Notes: generated from the letters alone by a model not told the origin. Numbered from the stretch's first letter, positions 1-7,543 are shown. The stretch: DNA of 13,156 nt from Hyphomicrobiales bacterium (GCA_015494185.1 WGBT01000202.1:1-13156); one strand, 5' to 3'. Numbers and translations are program-made.

Positions 1-2
1 AA

Positions 3-443
3 GCCTTTGGTTCAGGAGAGGGAGGGTATGACCGTTTCCGCGCTGTATCAGGCAAAAAGCTGCGCGCCATCGTCAGCAATCGGCGAATTTATCTGCACAC
101 CCCACTTGGAACCAAATTACCGATTAACTATGCCAGCGATGGCACCATGACCGGTGAAGGGGGCGCGTTGGCAAAATACCTCTCCAGCAGGAAATATGTC
201 ATCAATGACACCGGCAGATGGTGGATTACCCGCAACTTCCTCTGCCAGCAATGGCAAAACTGGCTCAAAAGCAAGAAAACTTGTATCCAGGCGGAAATCC
301 GGGGCAACAAGATCAATTGGCGTTCTGATGATGGCGAAAAAGGCACCGCGACTTTGGGACCACGGCTTAAAACCACAACTCTTTCATCTCCCTTATCCAC
401 CCCCTGCGCTCAAACATCACCTGCTGGTTGCACCAGATATTGA
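3..443 (+). CDS. 3' part of a small secreted-type hypothetical protein
   Basis: An open frame runs from the left edge (first complete codon at position 3) to a TGA at 441-443, giving 146 residues without a start, so the gene begins upstream of the window. An ATG at 147 is internal: the coding pattern is continuous across it, with KLRAIVSNRRIYLHTPLGTK before it and DGTMTGEGGA around it. The signature is a DxGRWW stretch (near residues 70-75 of the visible part), then LCQQWQNW, a later single Cys (KTCIQ), and a WRSDDGEKGTATL ending. This resembles small exported alphaproteobacterial proteins in which a Gly-Trp strand is followed by a Leu-Cys-x-x-Trp motif and a second Cys, possibly a disulfide pair; DUF995-like proteins have a similar layout. 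The last 30 or so residues, rich in Ser/Thr/Pro, do not look conserved. Function is unknown. Codon use and the motif pattern make it a real gene; the family assignment is tentative. Confidence 0.75.
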   Translation, partial: AFGSGEGGYDRFRAVSGKKLRAIVSNRRIYLHTPLGTKLPINYASDGTMTGEGGALAKYLSSRKYVINDTGRWWITRNFLCQQWQNWLKSKKTCIQAEIRGNKINWRSDDGEKGTATLGPRLKTTTLSSPLSTPCAQTSPAGCTRY

Positions 444-471
444 GGAACCTCTGATAACATGACCTATCCTG

Positions 472-537
472 CCGCCGCCCCTTGGCCTTCCATCTATGGT
501 CACCGCGGAAAATGGACGAGAGGCCAAAGGGCGGCGG
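472..537. terminator. Long GC-rich hairpin, probable bidirectional terminator
   Basis: Two 16-nt arms, 472-487 (CCGCCGCCCCTTGGCC) and 522-537 (GGCCAAAGGGCGGCGG), pair with one mismatch. Inside the loop TCCAT can pair with ATGGA, lengthening the stem. It sits 28 nt after the stop of the left-edge gene, in a convergent spacer. There is no T run on either side, so it is not a textbook intrinsic terminator; it could be an RNA 3'-end stabiliser or a repetitive palindrome. Confidence 0.5.
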
Positions 538-542
538 TGGGG

Positions 543-580
543 GGCGGCACTTTGTTCAAAGGTCCCCTATAAATGCCGCC
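543..580. other. Second hairpin in the convergent spacer
   Basis: GGCGGCA at 543-549 pairs perfectly with TGCCGCC at 574-580, enclosing a small CTTT/AAAG stem. It follows the 472-537 hairpin directly. Its GGCGGC arm could also pair with the left arm of that hairpin, so the two may form alternative structures. Confidence 0.4.
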
Positions 581-773
581 GGTATTATACCAGCGCCCCC
601 TGCCCCTGACTTGCCTACAGTCCAAGCCCTCAAAGTATAAACCGATTGTTGGATTGTGTTCTCGACACTTGTTTTGTCACACAACTTACCCAAAAACCGG
701 CTTTGTCAGGTCAACATGCCGCGCATGCGGCGGGTGGAGGTGTTGCACTTCTTACCCTGAAACGCGCTCCGGC

Positions 774-791
774 TCACCAGAAGGATGGCTT
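774..791 (+). repeat. 18-nt dispersed repeat, copy 1
   Basis: TCACCAGAAGGATGGCTT occurs here and again, exactly and in the same orientation, at 12307-12324. Each copy has GGAGGTGT about 35-38 nt upstream (736-743 and 12272-12279). Both copies are intergenic, more than 11 kb apart. The element here is flanked by GCGCT and AGCGC, which can pair. Confidence 0.5.
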
Positions 792-850
792 CCAGCGCAA
801 CTGGTGCACTTCAAATTTGAGAATTCCTTTCCTCTTGAAAGACTTGCGCT

Positions 851-3800
851 TTAGCCTTCTTTCTTGTCCAGCGTGGCAGCATCAGAAAGAGGAGCACTTT
901 CGACAGCTTCCGGTAAATCACCGCGATACAGATCATCTCTTAAGCGCATCGCAGTGGCCGGATTTTCAAAACGCGCCCTATAAATTTGTGTACTCGCCAA
1001 GATTTTCTTCACATATTGCCGGGTTTCCTTGAACGGAATCCGCTCCACCCAATCAATCGGATCGATTGTCGCCGAACGCGGATCCCCAAAGGCTTTGATC
1101 CACTGGCTGACCCGTGGTCCGCCGGCATTGTAAGCACACAATGTCAGGATATAAGAACCGCGATACTCACGAATGAGATCACTCAAATGGGCATGCCCCA
1201 ACATCAGATTATATTTGGGATTGAACAGCATCTCCGTGGTATGACCATGTTGCTTGAATTGCCGCGCCACGGCCCGGGCCGTGCGGGGCATGAATTGCAT
1301 CAACCCCCGCGCCCCAACCCAGCTCTTGGCACGAAAGTTGAATTCGCTTTCCTGGCGGATCAAGGCATACATCAAGGCAGGTTCCACTTCCATATGCACA
1401 GGCACCAGCCGCTTGAAATCCGGCAACACGTCGATTGGATAGGCATAATGGTCCAACGGAAAGCCGCGGAAAACCGCAATCTTGCCAACCCGCACACTCA
1501 TCCGTTTCGAACCGATCCGCTTGGCCAGGGCATTGAGCAACACCAGCTCACCAGGAGACTTCAAGGTCCAGGCCAGATGATTGAAAAACAAAGGCAGCAA
1601 TCCCCGCTTCTCTGCCTTATAGGCATAAATCAGCCCCTGCACGGCCGACCGGTTGATAAAACGCTCGGTTTCTTCCTTGGTGGGAATGGGCAGTTCACGA
1701 AAATTGGCATGTCTGTGATTGGGATCCACATGATAAGCCGCCAATTGCCCATAATAGGTATGCTGAAAACGGGCTGCCATTTGATAGTGTAAGCGGGCAC
1801 GGATGGGATCTTTTTTGGCTTCAAAGACCCGGCCCAGCCAATAATGGGCTTTCGCTTTGCCGCGCCGGCTGGTCACCGCTTTACGCAATTTTTGAAAATG
1901 TTGGAGAGCTTTGTCAGGTTCCGCCAACATCCGCAAAGCAATCCAGCCGGACATGAATTGCGCTTCTTCGAGATATTTGCCTTGCAATTCACCATGGTTG
2001 GCGACAAAACGATAGGCCAAGGCAGGGCGCCCCTGATAAAGGGCATAACGCGCATTCAACAGACGTTCCTTCCACCAGGCTAGGGGGCTGATGATGGTGG
2101 CCGTGTCCGTTGGCGCCGCCAGCAGCAGCTTCCAGGCTTCATTGAACTTTTCCTTGCGCCTTAGATATTGAATCCGGTTGAAGCGCACCCCCCAATCACG
2201 GCGGTCTTTGGCTGAAAGCTTGGCATAACGCTCCTTGTAGCGGCCTTCCCAGATCTTGCGTTTAGCGCCCTTGGTATTGTCCATATGGATCACCGCAGAA
2301 CGCGCTTTCAATATGGGCATGTAGCGGCTCTTGCCCGCCAGCTCAGCCATGCGCAAAGCCCCGTCGATATAATATCCGGTGCGATTTTTATAAAGAAAGA
2401 AATGCATGCGTTTGACGTGGTCCTGCTTGGTGAGAATACCGTCAAACTTTTGCAAAATAACTTCCTCAAGAGCAGTATCGAGCTGTTCGCTCATCCAAGC
2501 CTTGCGAATCAGTTTGCTGGCTTTGGCCTTGTTGCCCAGTTTCAGTTCTGCCATCGCCAGCGCCACGATACCGGCCCCCGTGACCGGTGGCGACTCCTTG
2601 AAGAAGGCCTTGACCACATGCGGGTCTTCGTCAAGACCGGCAATCATCCGCTCGACCCGTTTGCGCAACCGCATCTGCGAGGGCCAGTCTGGATGGGCGC
2701 GGCGGAAAGCCTCGAGTTCCTTGTAATCGCCGCCAAGACCAAGCCGGCGCAGATAATACCATTGTGCCAAAGCCCGCGCGGCCTTGTTTTTAATTTTCCG
2801 AATGGCATAAGTGGTACGATCAAATTTTCTCAGCTGCGTCGCATAAATCGCTTCCTGGAGATTTTTTTTGTCGTCTTCGTTGAGAGGAAGCGCCAGCAAT
2901 TTATCAATCGCGGCAAATTTATACTCTTTGTGACCAAAGGGCTCGAGCTTTGGCGGGCTCGGCTCGGCTTCCTGTTTGTCGGCTTGCTTGGCTTGTTGTA
3001 CAGGTGCCGCTTGTGGTTCAGACGCCTCAACAGCAGCTTTGTCAAGTTTGGTTTGGGCGGCAATTTCACCAGGCTTTTGGGGCGTTGTTTCGAGCTTTAT
3101 TTTCGCTGAGCGAACCGGCTCTGACTTTGGCCCCGATAATGTCGCTTTTTTAGAAACCGCTGTTTTAGAGGCTTCTGTTTCCTTCGGCTGTGGGGCTGAA
3201 GCTGCCGGCGCACTGGCAAGCGTTTTAACCGTTTCTGTTTTCTCTGTTTTTGCAGACTTCGTTGCAAGCTCCTCAGCAGGCGAAGGCTCCGCTTCTGCCA
3301 TCACAACGGTTTCCTTGACAAGGTTTTTCTTAGCAGGACGGCTAGAAGCAACAGCATTTTTTACCGCCTTTTGTTTTTGGGGCTTGTCCTGAGCAACCCT
3401 TTGAGGCTTTGAAGCAAGCGCCAAGCGGGAAGCCGTTGCCTTAGGATTGCCCTGCAAACGATCCGGCAAAGCAATCACATTTGAGGGTGAGGTTTTTGCA
3501 TCGCGGGCCGAGGCTGGGGGCTCTTGCTGAGAGCGCTTTTGCTCTTGGTGAGGCCGGGCTTGCGGAAGCTCAACCCGCTGGGCGGCCAAATTGCCATTCT
3601 CGTTGCGTTGCTGCTGACCGTCCGGACGGCGGACTTGCCGCTGCGGGCGTTTGATGATCTCACGTGGCCGCATCCCCAATTTCTCAAACATCCAGTCATA
3701 ATAACGGCGAATCCGCGGAAATTCCTGCGCTGGATGATCAAAAACCTCGATCGGCAGCCGAGCCTCGATCTTCCCTGTCGCTTGCGACGGCTGGTCCGCG

Positions 3801-5200
3801 GAAGCCGAGCGGCTTAAAGGTACTGCCGTCTCAGCAGGCGATGGGCGGCCATTTTCCGATGCCTTTTCTGCCCTTGTTTCTTTCGGCGGCGCTTTGGGCG
3901 ACACTTTTGCCAATTTCGGAGCTGGTCCAACGGCCGTTTCTTTCGCAACCTTCTTGGCTGATTGCGTGGCGAGGGGGGCCGGTTGCGTGATAACGGGAGC
4001 CGGTTGCCTAACCTCAGCAACTCCCCCCGCCCGCTTCCCAGATGAAGCAGCAGGTTGAGCCGCCACTTGAACGGCAGCCCCATCGGCCGACGGCCCTTGC
4101 CGCAACAGTCCAACACCGGCGGCTTGCTTTTTCACCTCCTCTGCGATTTTTTCCTTGCGGACATTCGCATTCGCCATTTCAGACTTTGGCTCAGAAATGG
4201 CCTCGGACGACACAACCGCTTTCTTTTCCGCCACCTTTTCGGGGCTCTTTGGCACCAGCCCCGTTTTTACGGTCTGCATGTTTACGGTCTGCATGGCCGG
4301 GGGCTGCATGGATTGCGTAACCGGCCTTGCTGCAGGATTTGCCGCGGCCACAGGCGCAAGGTCCTTCTCAGCAGCTTTGGCCTGTGCCTCTTTGGGGTCA
4401 GGTTTGGTTTCAGGCGGCCGAACAGCGATCTGTTGAGAGGTTGTCATGGGCTGTTGCTCGACAGCCCCATTGTTTTGCGGAACCTCACCAGCCCCTTCCC
4501 GCGGCACCTGCACCTTGGCATCCACCGATAAATGGGATTTGGCTGCCACTTCGGACTTTTGAGGGGGCTGTTGCTCTTGAGCTTTTGTAGGGGCTTTTGA
4601 AGTTACTTCGACAACGGCATCTTCAGCTTTTGCGGCTTCGGCTTTTGGAACATCATTTTTGGGAGCCGCGTTTTTTGGAACCGCAACTGTCTCCGTCAAA
4701 GCTGCGGCTTGCGCTGCAATCGGTTTGCCCGCCTGCTCGCCCTGTTTTGCTCTTTGAAGCTTTTCTCCCCCTTGTGCAGTCTCAACCGCCGTAGACGGCC
4801 CGGCATCTTTGACAACCACATCTTTGACAACCACGGCCGGCTTGGCATCTGGCTGGGCATTTTGCGACTGAGCATTTTGCGGAACGACTGATCGCTGGAC
4901 AGCCGGCTTGCCCGCTTGCTTGAGCCCTTGATCAGGTTTTGTTTCAACACCAGCGGGCACCGCTGCTGGTTGTTTTGGGGCGCTCATATTGGCACGCATG
5001 TTGGCACCCATGCGCCGCACGCGATTGGGATTGGGATTGGGCAATAAAGCCTTGGTGATAAGAAAACGAGGATTGCGCTCGGGCAGGTGTAAATATTCCC
5101 GGGCCTGCAAAGATTGGATCCCCATCGAGGTTGCAAAACCAGCAACGGACAACGCAAAAACCCCCCGTGTCCGAAACTTCTGATGCCGCTGTTTCACCAT
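851..5200 (-). CDS. Soluble lytic murein transglycosylase with giant low-complexity N-terminal extension
   Basis: The predicted protein has 1449 residues, about twice the roughly 650 of E. coli Slt70. A likely signal peptide covers residues 1-33 (basic start, FALSVAGFATSMGIQSL, cleavage after LQA). Residues about 70-480 and 530-750 are low-complexity Ala/Lys/Pro/Gln/Glu/Val sequence. Between them, about 485-520, is a non-repetitive island containing RIRRYYDWMFEKLGMRPREI. From about residue 755 an alpha-helical Slt-type superhelix begins, and the catalytic SLT domain starts near 1272. It shows RQESEFN with the expected catalytic Glu1284, then GLMQFMP, LGHAHLSDL and CAYNAGGPRVSQW, and ends with FKETRQYVKKIL. 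Family knowledge: such enzymes cut the MurNAc-GlcNAc bond in periplasmic peptidoglycan, forming 1,6-anhydro ends. The ATG at 5200 has AGGA only 2 nt upstream; the adjacent in-frame GTG (5197) gives 5 nt and may be the true start. The gene is divergent from dapA. The catalytic call is firm; the role of the extension is unknown. Confidence 0.93.
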   Translation of the reverse strand: MVKQRHQKFRTRGVFALSVAGFATSMGIQSLQAREYLHLPERNPRFLITKALLPNPNPNRVRRMGANMRANMSAPKQPAAVPAGVETKPDQGLKQAGKPAVQRSVVPQNAQSQNAQPDAKPAVVVKDVVVKDAGPSTAVETAQGGEKLQRAKQGEQAGKPIAAQAAALTETVAVPKNAAPKNDVPKAEAAKAEDAVVEVTSKAPTKAQEQQPPQKSEVAAKSHLSVDAKVQVPREGAGEVPQNNGAVEQQPMTTSQQIAVRPPETKPDPKEAQAKAAEKDLAPVAAANPAARPVTQSMQPPAMQTVNMQTVKTGLVPKSPEKVAEKKAVVSSEAISEPKSEMANANVRKEKIAEEVKKQAAGVGLLRQGPSADGAAVQVAAQPAASSGKRAGGVAEVRQPAPVITQPAPLATQSAKKVAKETAVGPAPKLAKVSPKAPPKETRAEKASENGRPSPAETAVPLSRSASADQPSQATGKIEARLPIEVFDHPAQEFPRIRRYYDWMFEKLGMRPREIIKRPQRQVRRPDGQQQRNENGNLAAQRVELPQARPHQEQKRSQQEPPASARDAKTSPSNVIALPDRLQGNPKATASRLALASKPQRVAQDKPQKQKAVKNAVASSRPAKKNLVKETVVMAEAEPSPAEELATKSAKTEKTETVKTLASAPAASAPQPKETEASKTAVSKKATLSGPKSEPVRSAKIKLETTPQKPGEIAAQTKLDKAAVEASEPQAAPVQQAKQADKQEAEPSPPKLEPFGHKEYKFAAIDKLLALPLNEDDKKNLQEAIYATQLRKFDRTTYAIRKIKNKAARALAQWYYLRRLGLGGDYKELEAFRRAHPDWPSQMRLRKRVERMIAGLDEDPHVVKAFFKESPPVTGAGIVALAMAELKLGNKAKASKLIRKAWMSEQLDTALEEVILQKFDGILTKQDHVKRMHFFLYKNRTGYYIDGALRMAELAGKSRYMPILKARSAVIHMDNTKGAKRKIWEGRYKERYAKLSAKDRRDWGVRFNRIQYLRRKEKFNEAWKLLLAAPTDTATIISPLAWWKERLLNARYALYQGRPALAYRFVANHGELQGKYLEEAQFMSGWIALRMLAEPDKALQHFQKLRKAVTSRRGKAKAHYWLGRVFEAKKDPIRARLHYQMAARFQHTYYGQLAAYHVDPNHRHANFRELPIPTKEETERFINRSAVQGLIYAYKAEKRGLLPLFFNHLAWTLKSPGELVLLNALAKRIGSKRMSVRVGKIAVFRGFPLDHYAYPIDVLPDFKRLVPVHMEVEPALMYALIRQESEFNFRAKSWVGARGLMQFMPRTARAVARQFKQHGHTTEMLFNPKYNLMLGHAHLSDLIREYRGSYILTLCAYNAGGPRVSQWIKAFGDPRSATIDPIDWVERIPFKETRQYVKKILASTQIYRARFENPATAMRLRDDLYRGDLPEAVESAPLSDAATLDKKEG

Positions 5201-5342
5201 TGTCCTTCTACTCTTTAGACCACCCGTGTTGCGTGTTGCTTGCCGCTAACAACTGCTTACCGGTGAGATTATGCACCCAATCCGTTAAAAAAGAAGCACG
5301 TGATTGGCCGAAGGCTTAATTTGCATGTCTGTTTTCTGCCTG

Positions 5343-5373
5343 TTCAAGCCTAAACCTGTCCTTCCACTCCATG
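5343..5373 (+). repeat. Degenerate half-copy of the intergenic repeat at 7361-7391
   Basis: Aligned without gaps, these 31 nt match 7361-7391 at 27 positions, including the blocks TTCAAGCC, ACCTGTCCTT and TCCATG. The matched segment at 7361-7391 covers a flank and the outer left arm of the large inverted repeat. After 5373 similarity stops and no right arm is present, so this looks like a decayed remnant of the same element. Confidence 0.5.
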
Positions 5374-5733
5374 ATTCAGACTTCAAGAATGCCTAGCACA
5401 ATTCACATGACTTCCAGGCTATGCAAAATGTGCCTTGTTCGCAAATCACAACTTTCAAATTATGTTACTAAATTTTTAACCAATAACGAACGACGGTTCT
5501 TCAATATACCCCCAAATAATAAATATTATTTTTTGATATCCCTATTTACCTCCCCCATTTCCCCATGTCATCATCGACAATTACTTTATAGATATAGTAT
5601 TTCTTGCCAAATAGCATCCCAATTGACTGAAATAATCACGTTCTTTCCCTGTAAAAAAACATCCCGCTTTTGATCGCTCTCGACCCAGGCGTTGAAGATC
5701 TGTACAACTGGATCAAATGCCCCTATAGGCTGA

Positions 5734-5763
5734 TTGATAACAAGCTAAATGGCAAAGTAATTC
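5734..5763 (+). promoter_or_regulatory. Possible dapA promoter
   Basis: TTGATA (5734-5739) and TAATTC (5758-5763) are spaced by 18 nt, ending 58 nt before the dapA ATG. The match to a sigma-70-type promoter is partial, so this is only a candidate. Confidence 0.25.
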
Positions 5764-5821
5764 TATCAGTAGCAGCTAGGGCCCCAACATCCCCGAAACA
5801 GGGCAGACGAAGGAGCAAGAA

Positions 5822-6706
5822 ATGTTTAAAGGGTCGATCACCGCCCTGATCACGCCATTTACCGCAGGTGGCGAAACCATTGACGAGGCCGCACTTACGC
5901 GGCTGGTCGAACGGCAAATCGAAGCTGGCACCCATGGTGTCGTCCCGGTGGGAACGACTGGCGAATCGCCAACCCTTTCCCATGCCGAACACATCCGGGT
6001 CATCGAACTGACCGTTGCCGCAGCCAATGGCAAGATTCCCGTGATTGCCGGCTCGGGCTCAAATTCCACCCGCGAAGCCATTGAGTTGACCCAGCAGGCC
6101 GAAAAAGCCGGCGCTGATGGCGCCTTGATCGTCACGCCTTATTACAACAAACCGTCTCAAGCCGGCCTTTACAACCACTACAAGGCGATCCACGATGCTT
6201 CAAACATTCCGATCATCATCTATAATATTCCCGGCCGCAGCGTGATTGACATGAGTGTGGAAACCATGGCCCGGCTGTTTGAACTGCCACGTATTGTCGG
6301 CGTCAAAGATGCCACCGCTGCCCTTGACCGTGTCAGCTTGCAACGTGCCGCCATGGGACCCGATTTCATCCAACTTTCCGGCGAAGATGCCACCGCGCTG
6401 GGCTTTATGGCCCATGGCGGCCATGGCTGTATTTCGGTCACGGCCAATATCGCCCCAGAGCTTTGCGCCCAATTCCAAAACGCCTGTCTGCGCGGGGACT
6501 ATCAAACCGCCTTACAATTACAAGATCGTTTGATCCCGCTGCATTCGGCGATGTTTGTCGAATCAAATCCGGTCCCGGTGAAATATGCGGCCGCAAAGCT
6601 TGGGCTTTGTGAACCCGATGTCCGCAGCCCCCTGGCGCCGATCAGTGAAAATGCCGCAGCCATTGTCGACGCCGCCTTGAAACAGGCCCAACTGATCGAA
6701 AGCTAG
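5822..6706 (+). CDS. dapA: 4-hydroxy-tetrahydrodipicolinate synthase
   Basis: The 294-residue product has the normal length for DapA. It condenses pyruvate with aspartate 4-semialdehyde in the cytoplasm, the first committed step to meso-diaminopimelate and lysine. The TIM-barrel landmarks are all present: GTTGES at 44-49 (Thr45 and Thr46), PYYNKPSQAGLYNHY at 106-120, YNIPGRS with Tyr134 and Arg139, and VGVKDAT with the Schiff-base Lys162. These line up with E. coli Tyr133, Arg138 and Lys161. The start is supported by AGGAG at 5811-5815, 6 nt before the ATG. The gene leads a short unit with smpB, 35 nt downstream, and is divergent from a peptidoglycan-cutting enzyme. No catalytic residue is missing. 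Confidence 0.98.
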   Translation: MFKGSITALITPFTAGGETIDEAALTRLVERQIEAGTHGVVPVGTTGESPTLSHAEHIRVIELTVAAANGKIPVIAGSGSNSTREAIELTQQAEKAGADGALIVTPYYNKPSQAGLYNHYKAIHDASNIPIIIYNIPGRSVIDMSVETMARLFELPRIVGVKDATAALDRVSLQRAAMGPDFIQLSGEDATALGFMAHGGHGCISVTANIAPELCAQFQNACLRGDYQTALQLQDRLIPLHSAMFVESNPVPVKYAAAKLGLCEPDVRSPLAPISENAAAIVDAALKQAQLIES

Positions 6707-6741
6707 ACCAGACTTGGGCACAAGCATACGGACAACAGTCA

Positions 6742-7251
6742 ATGAGCGGAAAAAACAAAAAAAAGGCCGGTCTGGGCGGCAAACGCGGACAAGAGGGTAA
6801 TTTTCGTGTCATCGCGGACAATCGCAAAGCCCGCCATAATTATGAGATCGAGGAAGTCCTCGAAGCCGGGATTGTGCTGCAAGGCTCCGAAGTCAAGTCC
6901 TTGCGTGATGGCAAGGCCAATATCACCGAATCCTACGCCACGGAAGAACAGGGAGAGATTTGGTTGATCAACGCCTATATCCCGGAATACGCCCAGGCCA
7001 ACCGCTTCAATCACCACCCGCGGCGCGCCCGAAAGCTGTTGCTCAAAAAGCGGGAAATAGCCAAGCTGATCGGCGCTGTGCAACGGGAAGGCATGACCAT
7101 GGTGCCGCTGAAACTCTATTTCAACAACCGTGGCCTTGCCAAACTCAGCCTGGCGTTGGCACGCGGCAAGAAACTTCATGACAAACGCCAAACCCTCAAA
7201 GAGCGCGATTGGTCACGGCAGAAAGCACGCTTGTTGCGGGAAAAAGGCTGA
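6742..7251 (+). CDS. smpB: SsrA-binding protein SmpB
   Basis: The product has 169 residues, slightly longer than the roughly 160 of E. coli SmpB because of a basic Gly/Lys-rich start (SGKNKKKAGLGGKRG). SmpB binds tmRNA (ssrA) and brings it to stalled ribosomes for trans-translation. Recognisable signatures are NRKARHNYEIEEVLEAGIVL, QGSEVKSLRDGKANI, LINAYIPEY, RKLLLKKREI and LKLYFNNRGLAKLSLALARG. The basic C-terminal tail KLHDKRQTLKERDWSRQKAR is the part that enters the mRNA channel of the ribosome in characterised homologues. The ribosome binding site before the ATG is weak (around ACGGACA), which fits read-through translation from dapA 35 nt upstream. No ssrA gene is visible in this window. 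Confidence 0.97.
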   Translation: MSGKNKKKAGLGGKRGQEGNFRVIADNRKARHNYEIEEVLEAGIVLQGSEVKSLRDGKANITESYATEEQGEIWLINAYIPEYAQANRFNHHPRRARKLLLKKREIAKLIGAVQREGMTMVPLKLYFNNRGLAKLSLALARGKKLHDKRQTLKERDWSRQKARLLREKG

Positions 7252-7301
7252 GGTCGCTTCCAGCCCCGCTCGCTCATATTATATCAAGCTTATATCAACG
7301 C

Positions 7302-7336
7302 GCCCCATGGGCTGACAGGCATGGGAGAGGTGGGGC
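7302..7336 (+). terminator. Candidate smpB terminator or 3'-end hairpin
   Basis: CCCATG (7304-7309) pairs with CATGGG (7320-7325). Alternatively GCCCCA (7302-7307) pairs with TGGGGC (7331-7336); the two stems exclude each other. The structure lies about 50 nt after the smpB stop. No T run follows, so intrinsic termination is uncertain. Confidence 0.35.
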
Positions 7337-7345
7337 ACACCCAAG

Positions 7346-7369
7346 CTCTTCAAGCCCCTCTTCAAGCCC
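7346..7369 (+). repeat. 12-nt perfect tandem duplication
   Basis: CTCTTCAAGCCC occurs twice back to back (7346-7357 and 7358-7369), immediately left of the large inverted repeat. The TTCAAGCC part is also present in the degenerate copy at 5343, so it may be the edge of the repeated element. Confidence 0.75.
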
Positions 7370-7370
7370 A

Positions 7371-7514
7371 CACCTGTCCTTGCATTCCATGGTGAGCGGT
7401 TTTGCATTTTCATGGGCTTTGTCAAGGGCGCTTTCAAGCGCCGCGAAGCGGTTTCAACCCTTGACAAAGCCCATGAAAATGCCAGGGTTTCATCATGGAA
7501 TGCAAGGGCTGGTG
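7371..7514. repeat. Large interrupted inverted repeat (palindromic element)
   Basis: The inner arms 7404-7428 and 7458-7482 are perfect 25-nt reverse complements around a 29-nt centre. The outer arms 7378-7391 and 7494-7507 (CCTTGCATTCCATG and its complement) are perfect over 14 nt. The two stems are separated by internal loops of 12 and 11 nt. CACC/GGTG at the far ends (7371-7374, 7511-7514) can extend the pairing. As RNA it would form a long rod; as DNA it could extrude a cruciform or be a non-autonomous mobile or palindromic repeat. It carries no transposase gene and I see no clear target-site duplication. It lies between smpB and the DUF3572 gene. Confidence 0.9.
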
Positions 7515-7543
7515 ACACTGTCATCAAAACCAAGCTCACATGT

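Larger units (their letters stand above)
444..850. other. Convergent intergenic spacer with hairpins
   Basis: This gap lies between the stop of the left-edge gene and the stop of the transglycosylase gene, so both reading directions end here. It holds two GC-rich hairpins (472-537 and 543-580), a short stem-loop GCCGC-GCAT-GCGGC around 719-732, a perfect 10-nt palindrome TCAAATTTGA near 816-825, and an 18-nt sequence repeated at 12307-12324. Open frames here lack recognisable protein features and I call no gene. Confidence 0.6.
5201..5821. promoter_or_regulatory. AT-rich divergent control region between the transglycosylase gene and dapA
   Basis: These 621 nt separate two genes transcribed outward, so promoters for both must lie here. 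The middle part (about 5450-5640) is clearly AT-richer than the coding DNA and contains an AT-only palindrome, AATAAT/ATTATT at 5515-5530, followed by a T run. On the minus strand CATAAT (complement of 5268-5273) is a possible -10 for the transglycosylase, without a good -35. A tandem GTGTTGC pair lies near 5226-5239. A degenerate copy of the repeat found after smpB lies at 5343-5373. An open frame at 5371-5673 has no protein-like features and is not called. Confidence 0.5.

Noticed and set aside
986..3109. Long plus-strand open frames opposite the transglycosylase gene (986-1792 and 2285-3109)
   Set aside because: They are antisense to a gene with clear Slt domains, and their translations show no domain or start signal.
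2950..4794. Many plus-strand and shifted minus-strand frames across the low-complexity half of the transglycosylase gene
   Set aside because: Repetitive, Ala/Lys/Pro-rich coding DNA keeps other frames open by composition; none shows protein-like features.
5371..5673. 100-residue plus-strand frame in the AT-rich divergent region
   Set aside because: Composition follows the AT-rich DNA, no ribosome binding site or family pattern is seen, and it starts inside the degenerate repeat.
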